Under the pieces are notes generated by a model. The model had not been told where the DNA came from, made no database searches, and saw only the letters and a list, made by a program, of their open reading frames with translations. A stretch of DNA of 64,000 bases from Candidatus Zymogenaceae bacterium (GTDB lineage: Bacteria > Desulfobacterota > Zymogenia > Zymogenales > Zymogenaceae): the NCBI GenBank assembly GCA_016931225.1, contig JAFGFE010000027.1:24455-88454 (forward strand). Direction: 5' to 3'. The translations under genes were made by a program, and so were the position numbers. Shown piece after piece: positions 36,083 through 44,494 of this stretch (the first letter of the stretch is position 1; the number at the start of each line of letters is the position of its first letter).

Positions 36083-37018
36083 TTAATACTCATAGCTGAC
36101 CGACGGACTGTGCCCGAAGGCGGCGTGGAGCTTTTTGAATTGGGCGTAGCCGAACTTCTCGATGTAGTGCTGGATGTAGCCGTCGCGATCGTCGGTGCCG
36201 AAGACCCACTCGTCAAGAAAGGCTTCAAATCCATCCACGGTATTCGACGCCTGCTGGTAGAGGGAGCCGAAGACGAAGTCGACGTCGTAAAAGCCCGGCG
36301 TGTATCCGGGATGCGCCCCGAAGGGATCCTCCACCACCGCCACGACCTTGAAGTCCGGCACGATGGTTCGTGAGGGATCCAGGCCGATGACGTCACGGGA
36401 GACGATGCGCTCAGCGGTGATGATGACCTGTTTCGAGGCGTTTGCCCCCCACTGGCAGTCCCCGCCGATGCCCCAGATTTGTGCGTTGCCGTTCTCGTCG
36501 GCCTGCTGGACGTGGATGATGCCAACGTCCGGCTTCAGCGCCGGGACCAGGAGGGTGGGGGAGCCGTCGAAGGGGGAGTCGATGAGCTTGTACTTGTCGT
36601 CACCCATGAAGGACTTCACGTTCAAAAGGTCCGTGCCCGCCATATCCTTGACCGGTATGAAGGGCATGCCCAAGGATCCGGCAAGGAACATCATCGGAAG
36701 CGACAGGTTCGTGTATTCCTCCACCTCGATTTTGTGAGGAACGCCCTTCTCGATGGAGCGGCGATAGCACCGGGCGAGGCCGTAGAGCCCCAGGGACAGA
36801 AATGTGCTGATAAACCGATCCACGCATCCGGCACCGATGAGCATGTCGAATCCGTCGGCGGCGTTGCTCCGGGAGATGGTGAGGTGCCTTTTATTCTGTC
36901 TGATGATTTCGTGTATGGCCGAAAAGGGCGGGCGGCAGATATACCCCCCGATGTAGACGAAGGCGCCGTCCGGTACGAACCGCTCCACGGCCTCCTTGAC
37001 GGACATGAGTTTACTCAT
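36083..37018 (-). CDS. CoA-transferase, glutaconate-type subunit A
   Basis: 311 residues. Alpha subunit of the same enzyme: MSVKEAVERFVPDGAFVYIGGY, the glycine-rich P-loop-like oxyanion region, HVQQADENGNAQIWG and SKQVIITAERIVSRD are landmarks of GctA/IpdA-type chains. Together with subunit B it would move CoA from acetyl- or succinyl-CoA to a carboxylic acid, activating it for the acyl-CoA dehydrogenase. First gene of a five-gene minus-strand operon. Confidence 0.87.
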   Translation of the reverse strand: MSKLMSVKEAVERFVPDGAFVYIGGYICRPPFSAIHEIIRQNKRHLTISRSNAADGFDMLIGAGCVDRFISTFLSLGLYGLARCYRRSIEKGVPHKIEVEEYTNLSLPMMFLAGSLGMPFIPVKDMAGTDLLNVKSFMGDDKYKLIDSPFDGSPTLLVPALKPDVGIIHVQQADENGNAQIWGIGGDCQWGANASKQVIITAERIVSRDVIGLDPSRTIVPDFKVVAVVEDPFGAHPGYTPGFYDVDFVFGSLYQQASNTVDGFEAFLDEWVFGTDDRDGYIQHYIEKFGYAQFKKLHAAFGHSPSVSYEY

Positions 37019-37053
37019 GATGACTCCATATTAACAGTAATGATATCCAGTAC

Positions 37054-37082
37054 TATATACTATAGTCATAGGTTGATGTGAA
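37054..37082 (-). promoter_or_regulatory. Possible promoter of the CoA-transferase operon
   Basis: Minus strand TTCACA (37077-37082), a 17-base spacer and TATATA (37054-37059), 36 bases before the subunit A start. The -35 is non-consensus and the region is AT-rich. Confidence 0.35.
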
Positions 37083-37115
37083 AAGGGGGAGGATCGTTCT
37101 CGATCCTCCCCCTTT
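37082..37115 (-). terminator. Strong terminator after the glycyl radical enzyme gene
   Basis: A 15-base perfect stem (37082-37096 with 37101-37115) with a TTCT loop. On the minus strand it ends in TTTT. It closes the glycyl radical enzyme unit, so the CoA-transferase operon downstream needs its own promoter. Confidence 0.8.
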
Positions 37116-37122
37116 CTTTTTG

Positions 37123-39510
37123 TTAGAGATTGTACTCGGTGCGGCTGATGATCTCGTCCTGGGCGGTATCGGAAAGCCCCGTGAAGAGGACCGAATACCC
37201 GCTGATGCGCACCACAAGATCCCGGTAATTATCCGGGTTCTTCTGGGCATTCCTCAAGGTGTCTGAATCGACCATGTTGAACTGTACCTGGAGGCCGCCC
37301 TTTTCGAAGTAGGTGCGGATGAACGCACTGAGCGCGTCCGTCCCGACGTTCTTTCCCGGGAGTCTCAGGTTCAGGTTTGCGCCGTTGAATATCCGCGTCA
37401 GCGGGAGCTTCGTGATTGAGTTGACCACCGACGTGGGACCCTTGAGGGCGTTGCCGGTGGTGGGGGTCAGACCGTTGCCCAAGATATCACCGGAGGCCCG
37501 GCCGTCCGGCGTGGCGGCGGTAAAGGAGCCCATCGCCAGGTGAAACCCGACCGAGAAAACCCCGGGCCAGAACGCCCCGCCCCGGTAGTTTTTATGGGTC
37601 GCCAGGACATCGCAGAAGTGGGTGAGAACTTTTGCCGCCATCTCGTCCACTTCATCGACGTCGTTACCGAACTTGGGAAGCTTCTTCAGAAAATAGGCCC
37701 GCTTCTCCTCGGTGTCCGTCCAGTCATCGCTCAACATCTCCGCCAGCTCCCCGATGGTGAGGACGTTATCCTCGAAGACCGCCTTTTTCACGGCGTAGAG
37801 ACTGTCGGCCACATTGGCGAACCCCATGTACTGCACACCCGTGGAGTTGTATACGGCGCCGCCGGAGGTGACGTCAATCCCTTTGTCCATCGCCCCCTCG
37901 ATCATCGCAGAGGCAAACGGTGAGGGGACGTTTTCGGCGAGAATTTCATCAAGGACGTTCATCCCCTTAACCATCTGACCGATGAAGTGGGAGACCTGTG
38001 AGGCGTAGGCGTCCCAGACGTCCTCGAAGGAGGTAAAGTCCGCGGGGTCGCCGGTCTCCAGCCCGGACTGGTAGCCGAAAGTGTTGTCGATGCCGCCGGA
38101 GAGGGCGAACTCCATGCACTTGATGCCGTTGAACTGCACGGCGAAGGTGGAGCCGAAGGTCTTGCCCTGGGCGTTCGGCTCCAGGCACCCCACCACGCCG
38201 TAGTTGCGGGCGTCGGCCGGCGTGTGTCCGCCTTCTATCAGTGTCGGGATGATGGCGTCGTCGTTGTGGAAATGCATGAGGACGCCGTCCCGGACGTAGT
38301 CCGCGGCTTTTGTCAGAAAGTCGTGGGGCGTGTTTTTATTGATGCGCACGCCGAAGTTGGGCTGGACGGTGTTGATTTTGGCGAAGGCGTCCAGACCCGC
38401 GAAGGACAGCTCGGTGGTGGCGTCGTTTCCATCCTCGTCCACTCCCCCCACGATCACGTTCTGGGTGGTTTTTCCCTCGGTGCCCTCGCCCCCGGGGATG
38501 AAGGCCTCCTCAAGGACGTTCCATATCTCGTTGGTCTTGAGGAACATGAGCGATAACAGCTCGACGGCCTGTTCGTAGTCGACGGCGCCGGTCTCCCGGT
38601 CGCGGTCGTAATAGGGCTGGAGGATCCGGTCGATGCGGCCCAGGGAGATGGAATTTCCCCCGCTCTCAAGCTGTGACATCAAGTGGATGAAGTAGACGGC
38701 CTGGACCGCCTCGTGAAAGGTTTCTGCCGGGTGCTCGGGCACTTTTTTGCATATCTCGGCGATCTTTTTCAGCTCTTCTTTCCGGACCGGGTCCTTTTCC
38801 GTCTCGGCCATCCGGGCCGCCTTCTCGGCGTACCTGTGTGAGTGGCGGATGACCGCCTCCATGGAGCGGATCATGGCCTGGTAGAGGATGCCTTTTTTAC
38901 CCTCCTTGTCCTGCGCCGAAAGCGCATCAAATTTCTCCCGCGCCCGGGCGATGACGCCCGAGAGGCCGATGGACAGCACCATGTCGTGATCCATGGTGAA
39001 ATGACCGATGCCGTAGGTAATCTCCAGCATCATGGTGAAGATATATTTATCCATATCCTCGCCCACGTCCTCGGGCAGACGCTCTTCCAGGAGATATTCC
39101 ACCGATTTCCCCTCCCAGAAGGGGAGGATGTCGTCGGTGATCTCCTTTTTCTCCTTCTCCGTAATGAGCGCCCGCTGGAGCACCCGGGTGTCGAAGTTGT
39201 CTACGTCACCCTCGATCCAGCGCATTTTGTTTTCCGGGAAGAGCGGTGCGCCCTTGAGCTTTTCGGTGCGACTGCCCACGATCAGCTCGTCGTCGTGGAT
39301 GACCACGCTGATGTTGTCCAGCACGTCCGAAAAGGCCATACTTATGCGCTCTAATGGGTGCCGATCCCAATTATTTTTCATGGATCGGGTCAGGTATCTG
39401 GCCCGTTCTATACTTACCTCCTGGGGCGCATTGATGATGCGCTCCCGAAGCCGCCCGACCCGGCTGTCCGGGAGTTTTCGTGCGGGGGTTGTGCCGCCTC
39501 CAGTAGCCAT
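37123..39510 (-). CDS. Glycyl radical enzyme of the PFL2/dehydratase class
   Basis: 795 residues. The active-site Cys442 is in GVVGCLEPNAQG and the radical-bearing Gly771 is in VRISGYSVLF, with the usual C-terminal IISRTEYNL. GCxEP with a following acidic residue marks the dehydratase/lyase group (glycerol, propanediol, hydroxyproline, choline, isethionate enzymes) rather than pyruvate formate-lyase. The exact reaction cannot be read here. No radical-SAM activating enzyme gene lies next to it or elsewhere in the window, which is uncommon. Own promoter at 39568-39596 and own terminator. Strict anaerobic function expected. Confidence 0.9.
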   Translation of the reverse strand: MATGGGTTPARKLPDSRVGRLRERIINAPQEVSIERARYLTRSMKNNWDRHPLERISMAFSDVLDNISVVIHDDELIVGSRTEKLKGAPLFPENKMRWIEGDVDNFDTRVLQRALITEKEKKEITDDILPFWEGKSVEYLLEERLPEDVGEDMDKYIFTMMLEITYGIGHFTMDHDMVLSIGLSGVIARAREKFDALSAQDKEGKKGILYQAMIRSMEAVIRHSHRYAEKAARMAETEKDPVRKEELKKIAEICKKVPEHPAETFHEAVQAVYFIHLMSQLESGGNSISLGRIDRILQPYYDRDRETGAVDYEQAVELLSLMFLKTNEIWNVLEEAFIPGGEGTEGKTTQNVIVGGVDEDGNDATTELSFAGLDAFAKINTVQPNFGVRINKNTPHDFLTKAADYVRDGVLMHFHNDDAIIPTLIEGGHTPADARNYGVVGCLEPNAQGKTFGSTFAVQFNGIKCMEFALSGGIDNTFGYQSGLETGDPADFTSFEDVWDAYASQVSHFIGQMVKGMNVLDEILAENVPSPFASAMIEGAMDKGIDVTSGGAVYNSTGVQYMGFANVADSLYAVKKAVFEDNVLTIGELAEMLSDDWTDTEEKRAYFLKKLPKFGNDVDEVDEMAAKVLTHFCDVLATHKNYRGGAFWPGVFSVGFHLAMGSFTAATPDGRASGDILGNGLTPTTGNALKGPTSVVNSITKLPLTRIFNGANLNLRLPGKNVGTDALSAFIRTYFEKGGLQVQFNMVDSDTLRNAQKNPDNYRDLVVRISGYSVLFTGLSDTAQDEIISRTEYNL

Positions 39511-39567
39511 GAGATCCCTCCTTCTCCTGCTGGTTCGGTAATTAGTAAAGATTACTATTATATCACC

Positions 39568-39596
39568 AGTATACCCGTCTTCGTCCCGTCATGCAA
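39568..39596 (-). promoter_or_regulatory. Predicted promoter of the glycyl radical enzyme gene
   Basis: Minus strand TTGCAT (39591-39596), a 17-base spacer and TATACT (39568-39573), starting directly after the stop of the SDR gene. Separates the two genes into different units. Confidence 0.45.
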
Positions 39597-39597
39597 G

Positions 39598-40431
39598 CTA
39601 AACCTTGATTTTCATGTAGCCCAACAGGATCGCGTCTTTTATCTTCTTGGGGAGATAGCGGTTGAGAGACATGAGGAACGAATCGGCAAACAATAGCTGG
39701 CTGTAGAAGGGAAGTCGCTTCTTTTCCAGCGTCTTGACGATGGTCTTGGCAGCCGCCTCGGGCGTGGGGGCGGTCTTGATCAGCTCGTTGTCGCGATCGA
39801 TGAATCGTTTCACCCGATCCCGGTAGGGGGATCCCTCCGGGGGGAGCTTGTGAATCTTCGCGGCGAAGCTGGTGGACACCTGGGCGGGCTCGATAATGCC
39901 GACCTCGATGCCGAAGGGGGAGACCTCGTACTTCATCGATTCCACGAAACCGCTGATGGCGAATTTCGACGCGGTGTAGATCGACTCGAAGGGGAAGGGG
40001 ATGCGTCCCACGAGGGACGACATGGCCACCAGGCGCCCCGCGCCCTGTTCCCTCAGAGAGGGGATGAACGCCTGGAAGATGGACATCGCGCCGATGACGT
40101 TGATCTCGAGACACTTCAGCGCCTCTTCCAGGCTGACCTCCTCGAAGGGGCCGAAAAAGCCGATGCCCACATTGGAGAGCACGATGTCCACATGGCCGAA
40201 CTTTTTGAGGACCTCGTCCCTGAATTTCAGGATTCCCTTCCGGTCGGTGATGTTCATGTCCGTGAGGTAATGATCGCCGCCGATCTTTTTCAACTCCGAG
40301 GCTAGGGTCTCGACGCCCTTTTTATCCACGTCGAAGCCCGCGATGCGATAGCCCTTTTCGGCGAGCATGACGGCCACGTGGCGACCCATGCCGTCGCCCA
40401 GCCCGGTTATCACGATGTTTTTACCGATCAT
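39598..40431 (-). CDS. Short-chain dehydrogenase/reductase
   Basis: 277 residues. Classical SDR: cofactor motif TGLGDGMGRHVA near residues 10-20 (slightly unusual glycine spacing), NVGIGFFG for the NAG region, and the catalytic Ser...YTASK triad (S in SSLVGRIPFPFESIYTASKFA). NAD(P)-dependent oxidation of an alcohol is expected. The extra 40 or so residues at the C-terminus include a membrane-associating basic helix (SLNRYLPKKIKDAILL), as in some retinol-type SDRs. Followed by the glycyl radical enzyme gene. Confidence 0.87.
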   Translation of the reverse strand: MIGKNIVITGLGDGMGRHVAVMLAEKGYRIAGFDVDKKGVETLASELKKIGGDHYLTDMNITDRKGILKFRDEVLKKFGHVDIVLSNVGIGFFGPFEEVSLEEALKCLEINVIGAMSIFQAFIPSLREQGAGRLVAMSSLVGRIPFPFESIYTASKFAISGFVESMKYEVSPFGIEVGIIEPAQVSTSFAAKIHKLPPEGSPYRDRVKRFIDRDNELIKTAPTPEAAAKTIVKTLEKKRLPFYSQLLFADSFLMSLNRYLPKKIKDAILLGYMKIKV

Positions 40432-40509
40432 ATCTACTCCATATATAATATGATTATTGAAGGAATACCTGTTTTGTTTCCCGCCGGTTTGATGTCGGGC
40501 TCGGTCGCC

Positions 40510-41505
40510 CTATCGCATCTCCAGGGTCCCCTCCCGGTACATTCGGGCGATCTCGTCCATGGACGCGTCGAAATCCGGGTAGAGATAGGAGAAACCGGTG
40601 GAAAGAAGCTTGGTATTGTCCACGATGTAATCATCGTAGAGGAACTTCACCGCGTCGAACTCCAGGTCCGGGACCTTTCCCTTCCGGGCGGCCGCGGCGC
40701 CGTCCACCCTTGCCGCGATCTTCACCAGCCACAGGGGCAGGTGAAGCTTCGGCGTCTTTTTCCCGAAGGCCAGGGCGGCCCGGGTCAGGGCGTGCTCCAG
40801 GGTGGGTCGAGAATCGTCCACCACGTTGTACGCCTCCCCGGCCACGCCGTCAAGGCTCGACAGGTGATACACCGCCGCCGCCACGTCCTCGGCCCTGACG
40901 TTGGCCAATATCTGGGCGCCGTTTCCCGGGATGGCGCTGATATCGGTGGGGCGGGAGAACGCCTTGCCGGCGCCGTCGGTGCAGCGGGGACCATAGACGG
41001 TGCAGGGCCTCACCAGGATGGCGTCGAGGCCCTCTTTAATGCGCTCTCTCACCACGTTCTCCCCGTCCCGCTTGCTCTTCCCGTAGTCGGTGTTCGGATT
41101 ACGTGGGGAGTCCTCGGTAAAGGGTGTGCCGGTATAGAGCCCGTAAACGCTGGTAGAGGTGACATGCACGAACCGCTTGACGCCGTGCTTCATCGCCAGC
41201 TCCGTGATCCGCTCGACTCCCAGAACGTTGGTGGGGTGAAGCCTTTCGTAGGGGGTGGAAAAATTGCAGATCGCCCCCAGGTGCATGATCCGGTCCACTT
41301 TTCCCTCGAAGAGGGGCGGCAGTGTCTCCGGCTTTGTCAGATCCGCCGCCACATACTCGACGCCCAGGTTTTCAAAGAAGGAGATATCCTTCCTGGGGCG
41401 GGCCGTGGCCCGAACCGTCACGCCCTTTTTCGCCAAATATTCCACCACATGGCTTCCCATGAAGCCCGCGGCCCCGGTGACCAGTGTTATACCGTCGAAT
41501 TTCAT
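40510..41505 (-). CDS. NAD-dependent epimerase/dehydratase (3-beta-HSD-like)
   Basis: 331 residues from ATG 41505 (GAGGAG 11 bases upstream; a GTG start at 41517 sits too close to it). Extended SDR with TGAAGFMGSHVVEYL at the N-terminus, a VTSTSVYGLYTG segment and the catalytic YGKSKRDGE. Related to 3-beta-hydroxysteroid dehydrogenase/dihydroflavonol reductase types. A substrate cannot be fixed. It follows the SDR in the same direction with a 78-base gap and may be co-transcribed with it. Confidence 0.85.
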   Translation of the reverse strand: MKFDGITLVTGAAGFMGSHVVEYLAKKGVTVRATARPRKDISFFENLGVEYVAADLTKPETLPPLFEGKVDRIMHLGAICNFSTPYERLHPTNVLGVERITELAMKHGVKRFVHVTSTSVYGLYTGTPFTEDSPRNPNTDYGKSKRDGENVVRERIKEGLDAILVRPCTVYGPRCTDGAGKAFSRPTDISAIPGNGAQILANVRAEDVAAAVYHLSSLDGVAGEAYNVVDDSRPTLEHALTRAALAFGKKTPKLHLPLWLVKIAARVDGAAAARKGKVPDLEFDAVKFLYDDYIVDNTKLLSTGFSYLYPDFDASMDEIARMYREGTLEMR

Positions 41506-41534
41506 ACTGTCGCCCACTCCTCATTTTGGTTCAC

Positions 41535-41577
41535 AAAAAAAGCATCCGATCCTCATTATTCAATGGAGCCGGATGCC
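41535..41577 (-). terminator. Terminator overlapping the 3' end of the PadR gene
   Basis: A 7-base stem (41542-41548 with 41570-41576) whose minus-strand exit is followed by seven T. The loop is long (21 bases), and the stem partly lies in the last codons of the PadR gene. Confidence 0.5.
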
Positions 41578-42113
41578 TTCTTATTCGTTTCGTCTCTGGT
41601 GTTTTGAATAACCTCTCGGGCTTCCAGGAGCCACTGAAGCACCATGTCGTTGAAGGTGATGCCGAGTTTCGCCACCTGGGTAACGTATACATCCATGTCC
41701 TTCCAGCGTTCCATGTTTTGCTCGCGCTTGGTCCGGGTCTTTTTGTATAGCTCAATCTGTCGATCGATCTGCTCCAGGGCGGTCTCCGGGTCACCGAATC
41801 CGAAAAAGATAAAGCGAAGGAGAAAGGGATCCCGGATGAGCATTTCCCGCTCGGGCGTCTCGGAGAGCCATCGGGTGAACTCCTCCCTTCCCTTGTCGGT
41901 GAGAGAGTAGAGCTTGCGATCCGGGGCGTTTTCCTGGGGAATCTCCTTTTTCGTGACCAGTCCGTCGGCCTCCAGGCGCTTGAGGTTCGGGTAGATCTGT
42001 CCGTAATTGATGGACCACATGTATCCGAAGTTGCGCTCGATGTGCTCCTTGATGCGATATCCGTGCATGTTCTTATAGTGGAGGAGTCCCAAAATTGCAT
42101 ATTTTATCGACAT
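41556..42113 (-). CDS. PadR-family transcriptional regulator
   Basis: 185 residues. N-terminal winged helix (about 3-85) with the family pattern YAILGLLHYKNMHGYRIKEHIE and GQIYPNLKRLEADGLVTKKE, then the Vir/PadR_C helical dimerisation domain (about 95-175) with LLRFIFFGFGDPETALEQID. Typically represses an adjacent gene and itself, released by small aromatic or drug-like ligands. A perfect palindrome on its own promoter fits autoregulation. Targets may include the epimerase/SDR genes directly downstream. Confidence 0.9.
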   Translation of the reverse strand: MSIKYAILGLLHYKNMHGYRIKEHIERNFGYMWSINYGQIYPNLKRLEADGLVTKKEIPQENAPDRKLYSLTDKGREEFTRWLSETPEREMLIRDPFLLRFIFFGFGDPETALEQIDRQIELYKKTRTKREQNMERWKDMDVYVTQVAKLGITFNDMVLQWLLEAREVIQNTRDETNKKASGSIE

Positions 42114-42240
42114 AGCTGTTCCTCTTTGTTGATGTGCGTGCTGTGGGTGTGTGAGTATGGCCGGCCCGGTAATGCGACAGATCGCCCGGCGGGGGAGGAT
42201 CGATGAGTGAGGATTGGGCCGTCGGAGATCTCACGATCGT

Positions 42241-42281
42241 CTATATAGAAAGTATATAGTATCTCATGGGCCTCCTGTCAA
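42241..42281 (-). promoter_or_regulatory. PadR promoter with overlapping palindromic operator
   Basis: Minus strand TTGACA (42276-42281), a 17-base spacer and TATATA (42253-42258). A perfect palindrome, 7-base arms CTATATA and TATATAG around a 5-base spacer at 42241-42259, covers the -10 and the predicted start. The leader to ATG 42113 is about 130 bases. Confidence 0.65.
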
Positions 42282-42461
42282 GAAAAAAATGATCGATCTG
42301 TTCACATTCGATATTTTTTCATCCGATCGGGGGGGCTATTCCCCTGTCCGTTTGCAGAAGTCCCTCCGCCGGGGAGAGCCCCCCGATCATCGGGGGGGCT
42401 GTGGGTTTTTACTTTTGGGAATATAATGAACGGCCGGTGGTATGAGGCAAGAGGTGTGCGC
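42282..42461. other. Intergenic region with repeated ATCGGGGGGGCT element
   Basis: Two copies of a short G-run element lie at about 42326 and 42389. The second forms a hairpin, CCCCCCGAT with ATCGGGGGG, followed by a T-rich stretch on the plus strand. On the minus strand it might end the NYN-domain gene weakly. Confidence 0.35.
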
Positions 42462-43205
42462 CTATTGCTTTCCGAAACCGGTCACCACATAGGTGCCGCT
42501 TCGGGAGTCGATTTTCAAATTGATCAGACCGTTCTTCTGGGCGTCTTCGAGGAGCTCCGAAAAGGTATGGTATCCATGATAGGACTCGTTGAACGACGGG
42601 CGCTTTCTGATCATGGTGTCCTTGACCATCGAGGAATAGATGACCTCTTTGTTTTCCCGGACGAGGGCAGTGATGGACGAGAGCAATAAATCGAAGGCCT
42701 CGCGCTTTTCCTTCTTGATGCTGGAGGGTATCCGGGGCGGCTTCGCCGTGGGGCGATCCAGGTCCTCATAGTAGATGAATTCGTCGCAGTTGGAAATAAG
42801 AAGTTCCGATGAAGACCCCTTCATTCCCATGCCGATGACGGTCTTACCGTTTTCCTTGAGCTTGGAGACCAGAGGAGAGAAGTCCGAATCCCCCGACACG
42901 ATCACGAACGTGTCGATATGCTCCTTGGCGTAGGACAGGTCCATGGCGTCCACCACCAGACGGATATCCGCCGAGTTCTTGCCGGTCATGGAGCGCTTCG
43001 GTATCTCGATGAGCTCCACAGCTGATTCGTGGAACGGCCGCTTGTAATCCGAGAACCGGGACCAGTCGGCATAAGCCTTTTTGACGAGGATCTTGCCCTT
43101 TTCGAGGAGCCGCTCCAGGGCCTTGTTGATGTCGAAGGTATCACCTTTTTCTTTGGCGGCGCCCAGGGCGAGGTTTTCCAGATCAATAAAGACCGCCAGC
43201 GTCAT
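42462..43205 (-). CDS. NYN-domain RNase-like protein with OST-HTH/LOTUS domain
   Basis: 247 residues. The NYN (PIN-like) domain (about 1-150) has its acidic metal-binding residues in VFIDLEN, NSADIRLVVDAMDLSY and VIVSGDSDFSPLV. The C-terminal part (about 165-247) is a winged-helix OST-HTH domain with FNESYHGYHTFSELLEDAQ. Together they predict an RNA-binding endoribonuclease. LabA/DUF88-type proteins of this kind are widespread in bacteria. Single gene. Confidence 0.88.
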   Translation of the reverse strand: MTLAVFIDLENLALGAAKEKGDTFDINKALERLLEKGKILVKKAYADWSRFSDYKRPFHESAVELIEIPKRSMTGKNSADIRLVVDAMDLSYAKEHIDTFVIVSGDSDFSPLVSKLKENGKTVIGMGMKGSSSELLISNCDEFIYYEDLDRPTAKPPRIPSSIKKEKREAFDLLLSSITALVRENKEVIYSSMVKDTMIRKRPSFNESYHGYHTFSELLEDAQKNGLINLKIDSRSGTYVVTGFGKQ

Positions 43206-43276
43206 TTCCCGATCCCGGATGTGGCGGTCGTTGTTTTCTGAGGTTTTAATAGGATTCCCCCGTGTATAATATGGTG

Positions 43277-43708
43277 TTAAAAGGTATCGGAAAAGAAGAA
43301 GAGATAGGAAAGCAATCCCGGCTGATGGAAGGCTCCATCCAACTTGAAGAGTCTGCGGCCCGCGCCGTCTGTAACGGTGGCCTCGGTGATGTGGGCGAGA
43401 ACGTTTCCCTCTGGGTCCGTAACGACGCCGTTTTCATCGATGCTGGCCAGGATTGTAAAGTGGACATCCTTGATGTCCCCTGTGGAGGTGATAAAGCCGA
43501 TATGGTTTCCGGTATTGTCAAGAATCGTTCCTTCGCTGTTTACTTTTCCATAAATCCAGCGGTTTGCGTCCATCACGGTACCGTCATCATCCACGTACGC
43601 CCGGGGTATAAAGAGAGGATCTGCGATGAGCATTTCTTCGGCAACGGCGATTCCAGTGAAGGATGCGAAAAGCACTGCACAGCATAGGAAGATACCGAGT
43701 CTCTTCAT
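43277..43708 (-). CDS. Exported beta-flower-like protein
   Basis: 143 residues from ATG 43708 (GGAG upstream). A signal peptide with cleavage near AVAEE, then short strand-turn repeats of the form VDDDGTVMD, VNSEGTILDNTGNHIG and DENGVVTDPEGNVLAHI, matching the pattern of the 4-fold beta-flower domain. Function of that family is unknown. The C-terminus is hydrophobic and aromatic (LLSYLFFFSDTF). A longer frame to 43789 lacks a ribosome binding site. Confidence 0.7.
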   Translation of the reverse strand: MKRLGIFLCCAVLFASFTGIAVAEEMLIADPLFIPRAYVDDDGTVMDANRWIYGKVNSEGTILDNTGNHIGFITSTGDIKDVHFTILASIDENGVVTDPEGNVLAHITEATVTDGAGRRLFKLDGAFHQPGLLSYLFFFSDTF

Positions 43709-43850
43709 CTGTCGTTCTCCATTTTTTATGTGAGGTGCTATCCTATCATGTTTTATCCCCGTCGGCAATGGGAAAACCGGCAATCCCATATCCGACGGAA
43801 TGGGTGCCGCGGGTGAAGGAGTCGATCGATATCAAAATTCGGGATAACGG

Positions 43851-44477
43851 TTATTTTTTGTTGAACTCCGGATAAATCTTCGCCCTACACTCGGGACAGA
43901 TACCGTGGCTGAAATCGGCGTCGGTGTGTTCTTTAATATATTCTTCGAGACGCTCCCAGTATCCCTTGTCATTCCTAATGCGGCGGCAGTTGGAACAAAT
44001 GGGCAACAGCCCTGAGAGGGTTCTGACTTGTTTCAGGGCCTCCGAGAGTTCCGTGATCAGTCGATCCCGCTCCATTTCGGCTTCTTTTCGCTCAATAGCG
44101 TACCGCAGGGAGCGAAGCAGGATGCCCGGAGAGATGTCGGCCTTGTATAGGTAGTCTTGGGCCCCCTCCTTGATGAGGCGGATGGCCTCGGAGTCGTCCT
44201 CGAGGGAGGAGAGGATGACGATGGGAACATGGGGCGAGTGGGACTGCACCCGCTCGAAGGTGTTTTTTCCCTCGCTGTCGGGCAGCATTAAATCCAGGAT
44301 AACCGCGTCAAAGTGTCCCGACGAGAGGCTCTCAAGACCGTCCTCCAGACAGGAGGCGGTTTCTATCATGAGAGGGATCTCCTTGATACCACACACCATG
44401 CCCTCGATGAGCCGGGCGTACATGGGATGGTCCTCCACCAGGAGTATCCTGATCGATCGTGTTTCTTCTGTAAGCAT
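43851..44477 (-). CDS. Response regulator with C-terminal HGICPEC motif
   Basis: 208 residues. A REC domain (about 8-130) with the phospho-acceptor Asp in VILDLMLPDS, then a linker helix and a C-terminal Cys-rich module (about 155-205: LLPICSNCRRIRND..., SHGICPEC). That module recurs in many deltaproteobacterial PAS and REC proteins, and its two Cys pairs suggest a zinc or metal site. No output DNA-binding or kinase domain. First of three neighbouring genes with the same ending; probably relays signals with them. Confidence 0.85.
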   Translation of the reverse strand: MLTEETRSIRILLVEDHPMYARLIEGMVCGIKEIPLMIETASCLEDGLESLSSGHFDAVILDLMLPDSEGKNTFERVQSHSPHVPIVILSSLEDDSEAIRLIKEGAQDYLYKADISPGILLRSLRYAIERKEAEMERDRLITELSEALKQVRTLSGLLPICSNCRRIRNDKGYWERLEEYIKEHTDADFSHGICPECRAKIYPEFNKK

Positions 44478-44494
44478 TGTGAGTGTGGCTATTA

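Noticed and set aside
35252..37018. IpdAB steroid ring hydrolase
   Set aside because: The catalytic Glu of glutaconate-type CoA-transferases is present at residue 55 of subunit B, which IpdB lacks. The SCP2 gene nearby had suggested steroid degradation, but no other steroid genes are seen.
42326..42410. Riboswitch in the G-rich intergenic region before the NYN gene end
   Set aside because: Only two short G-run copies and one simple hairpin are present, and the position is downstream of a gene rather than in a leader.
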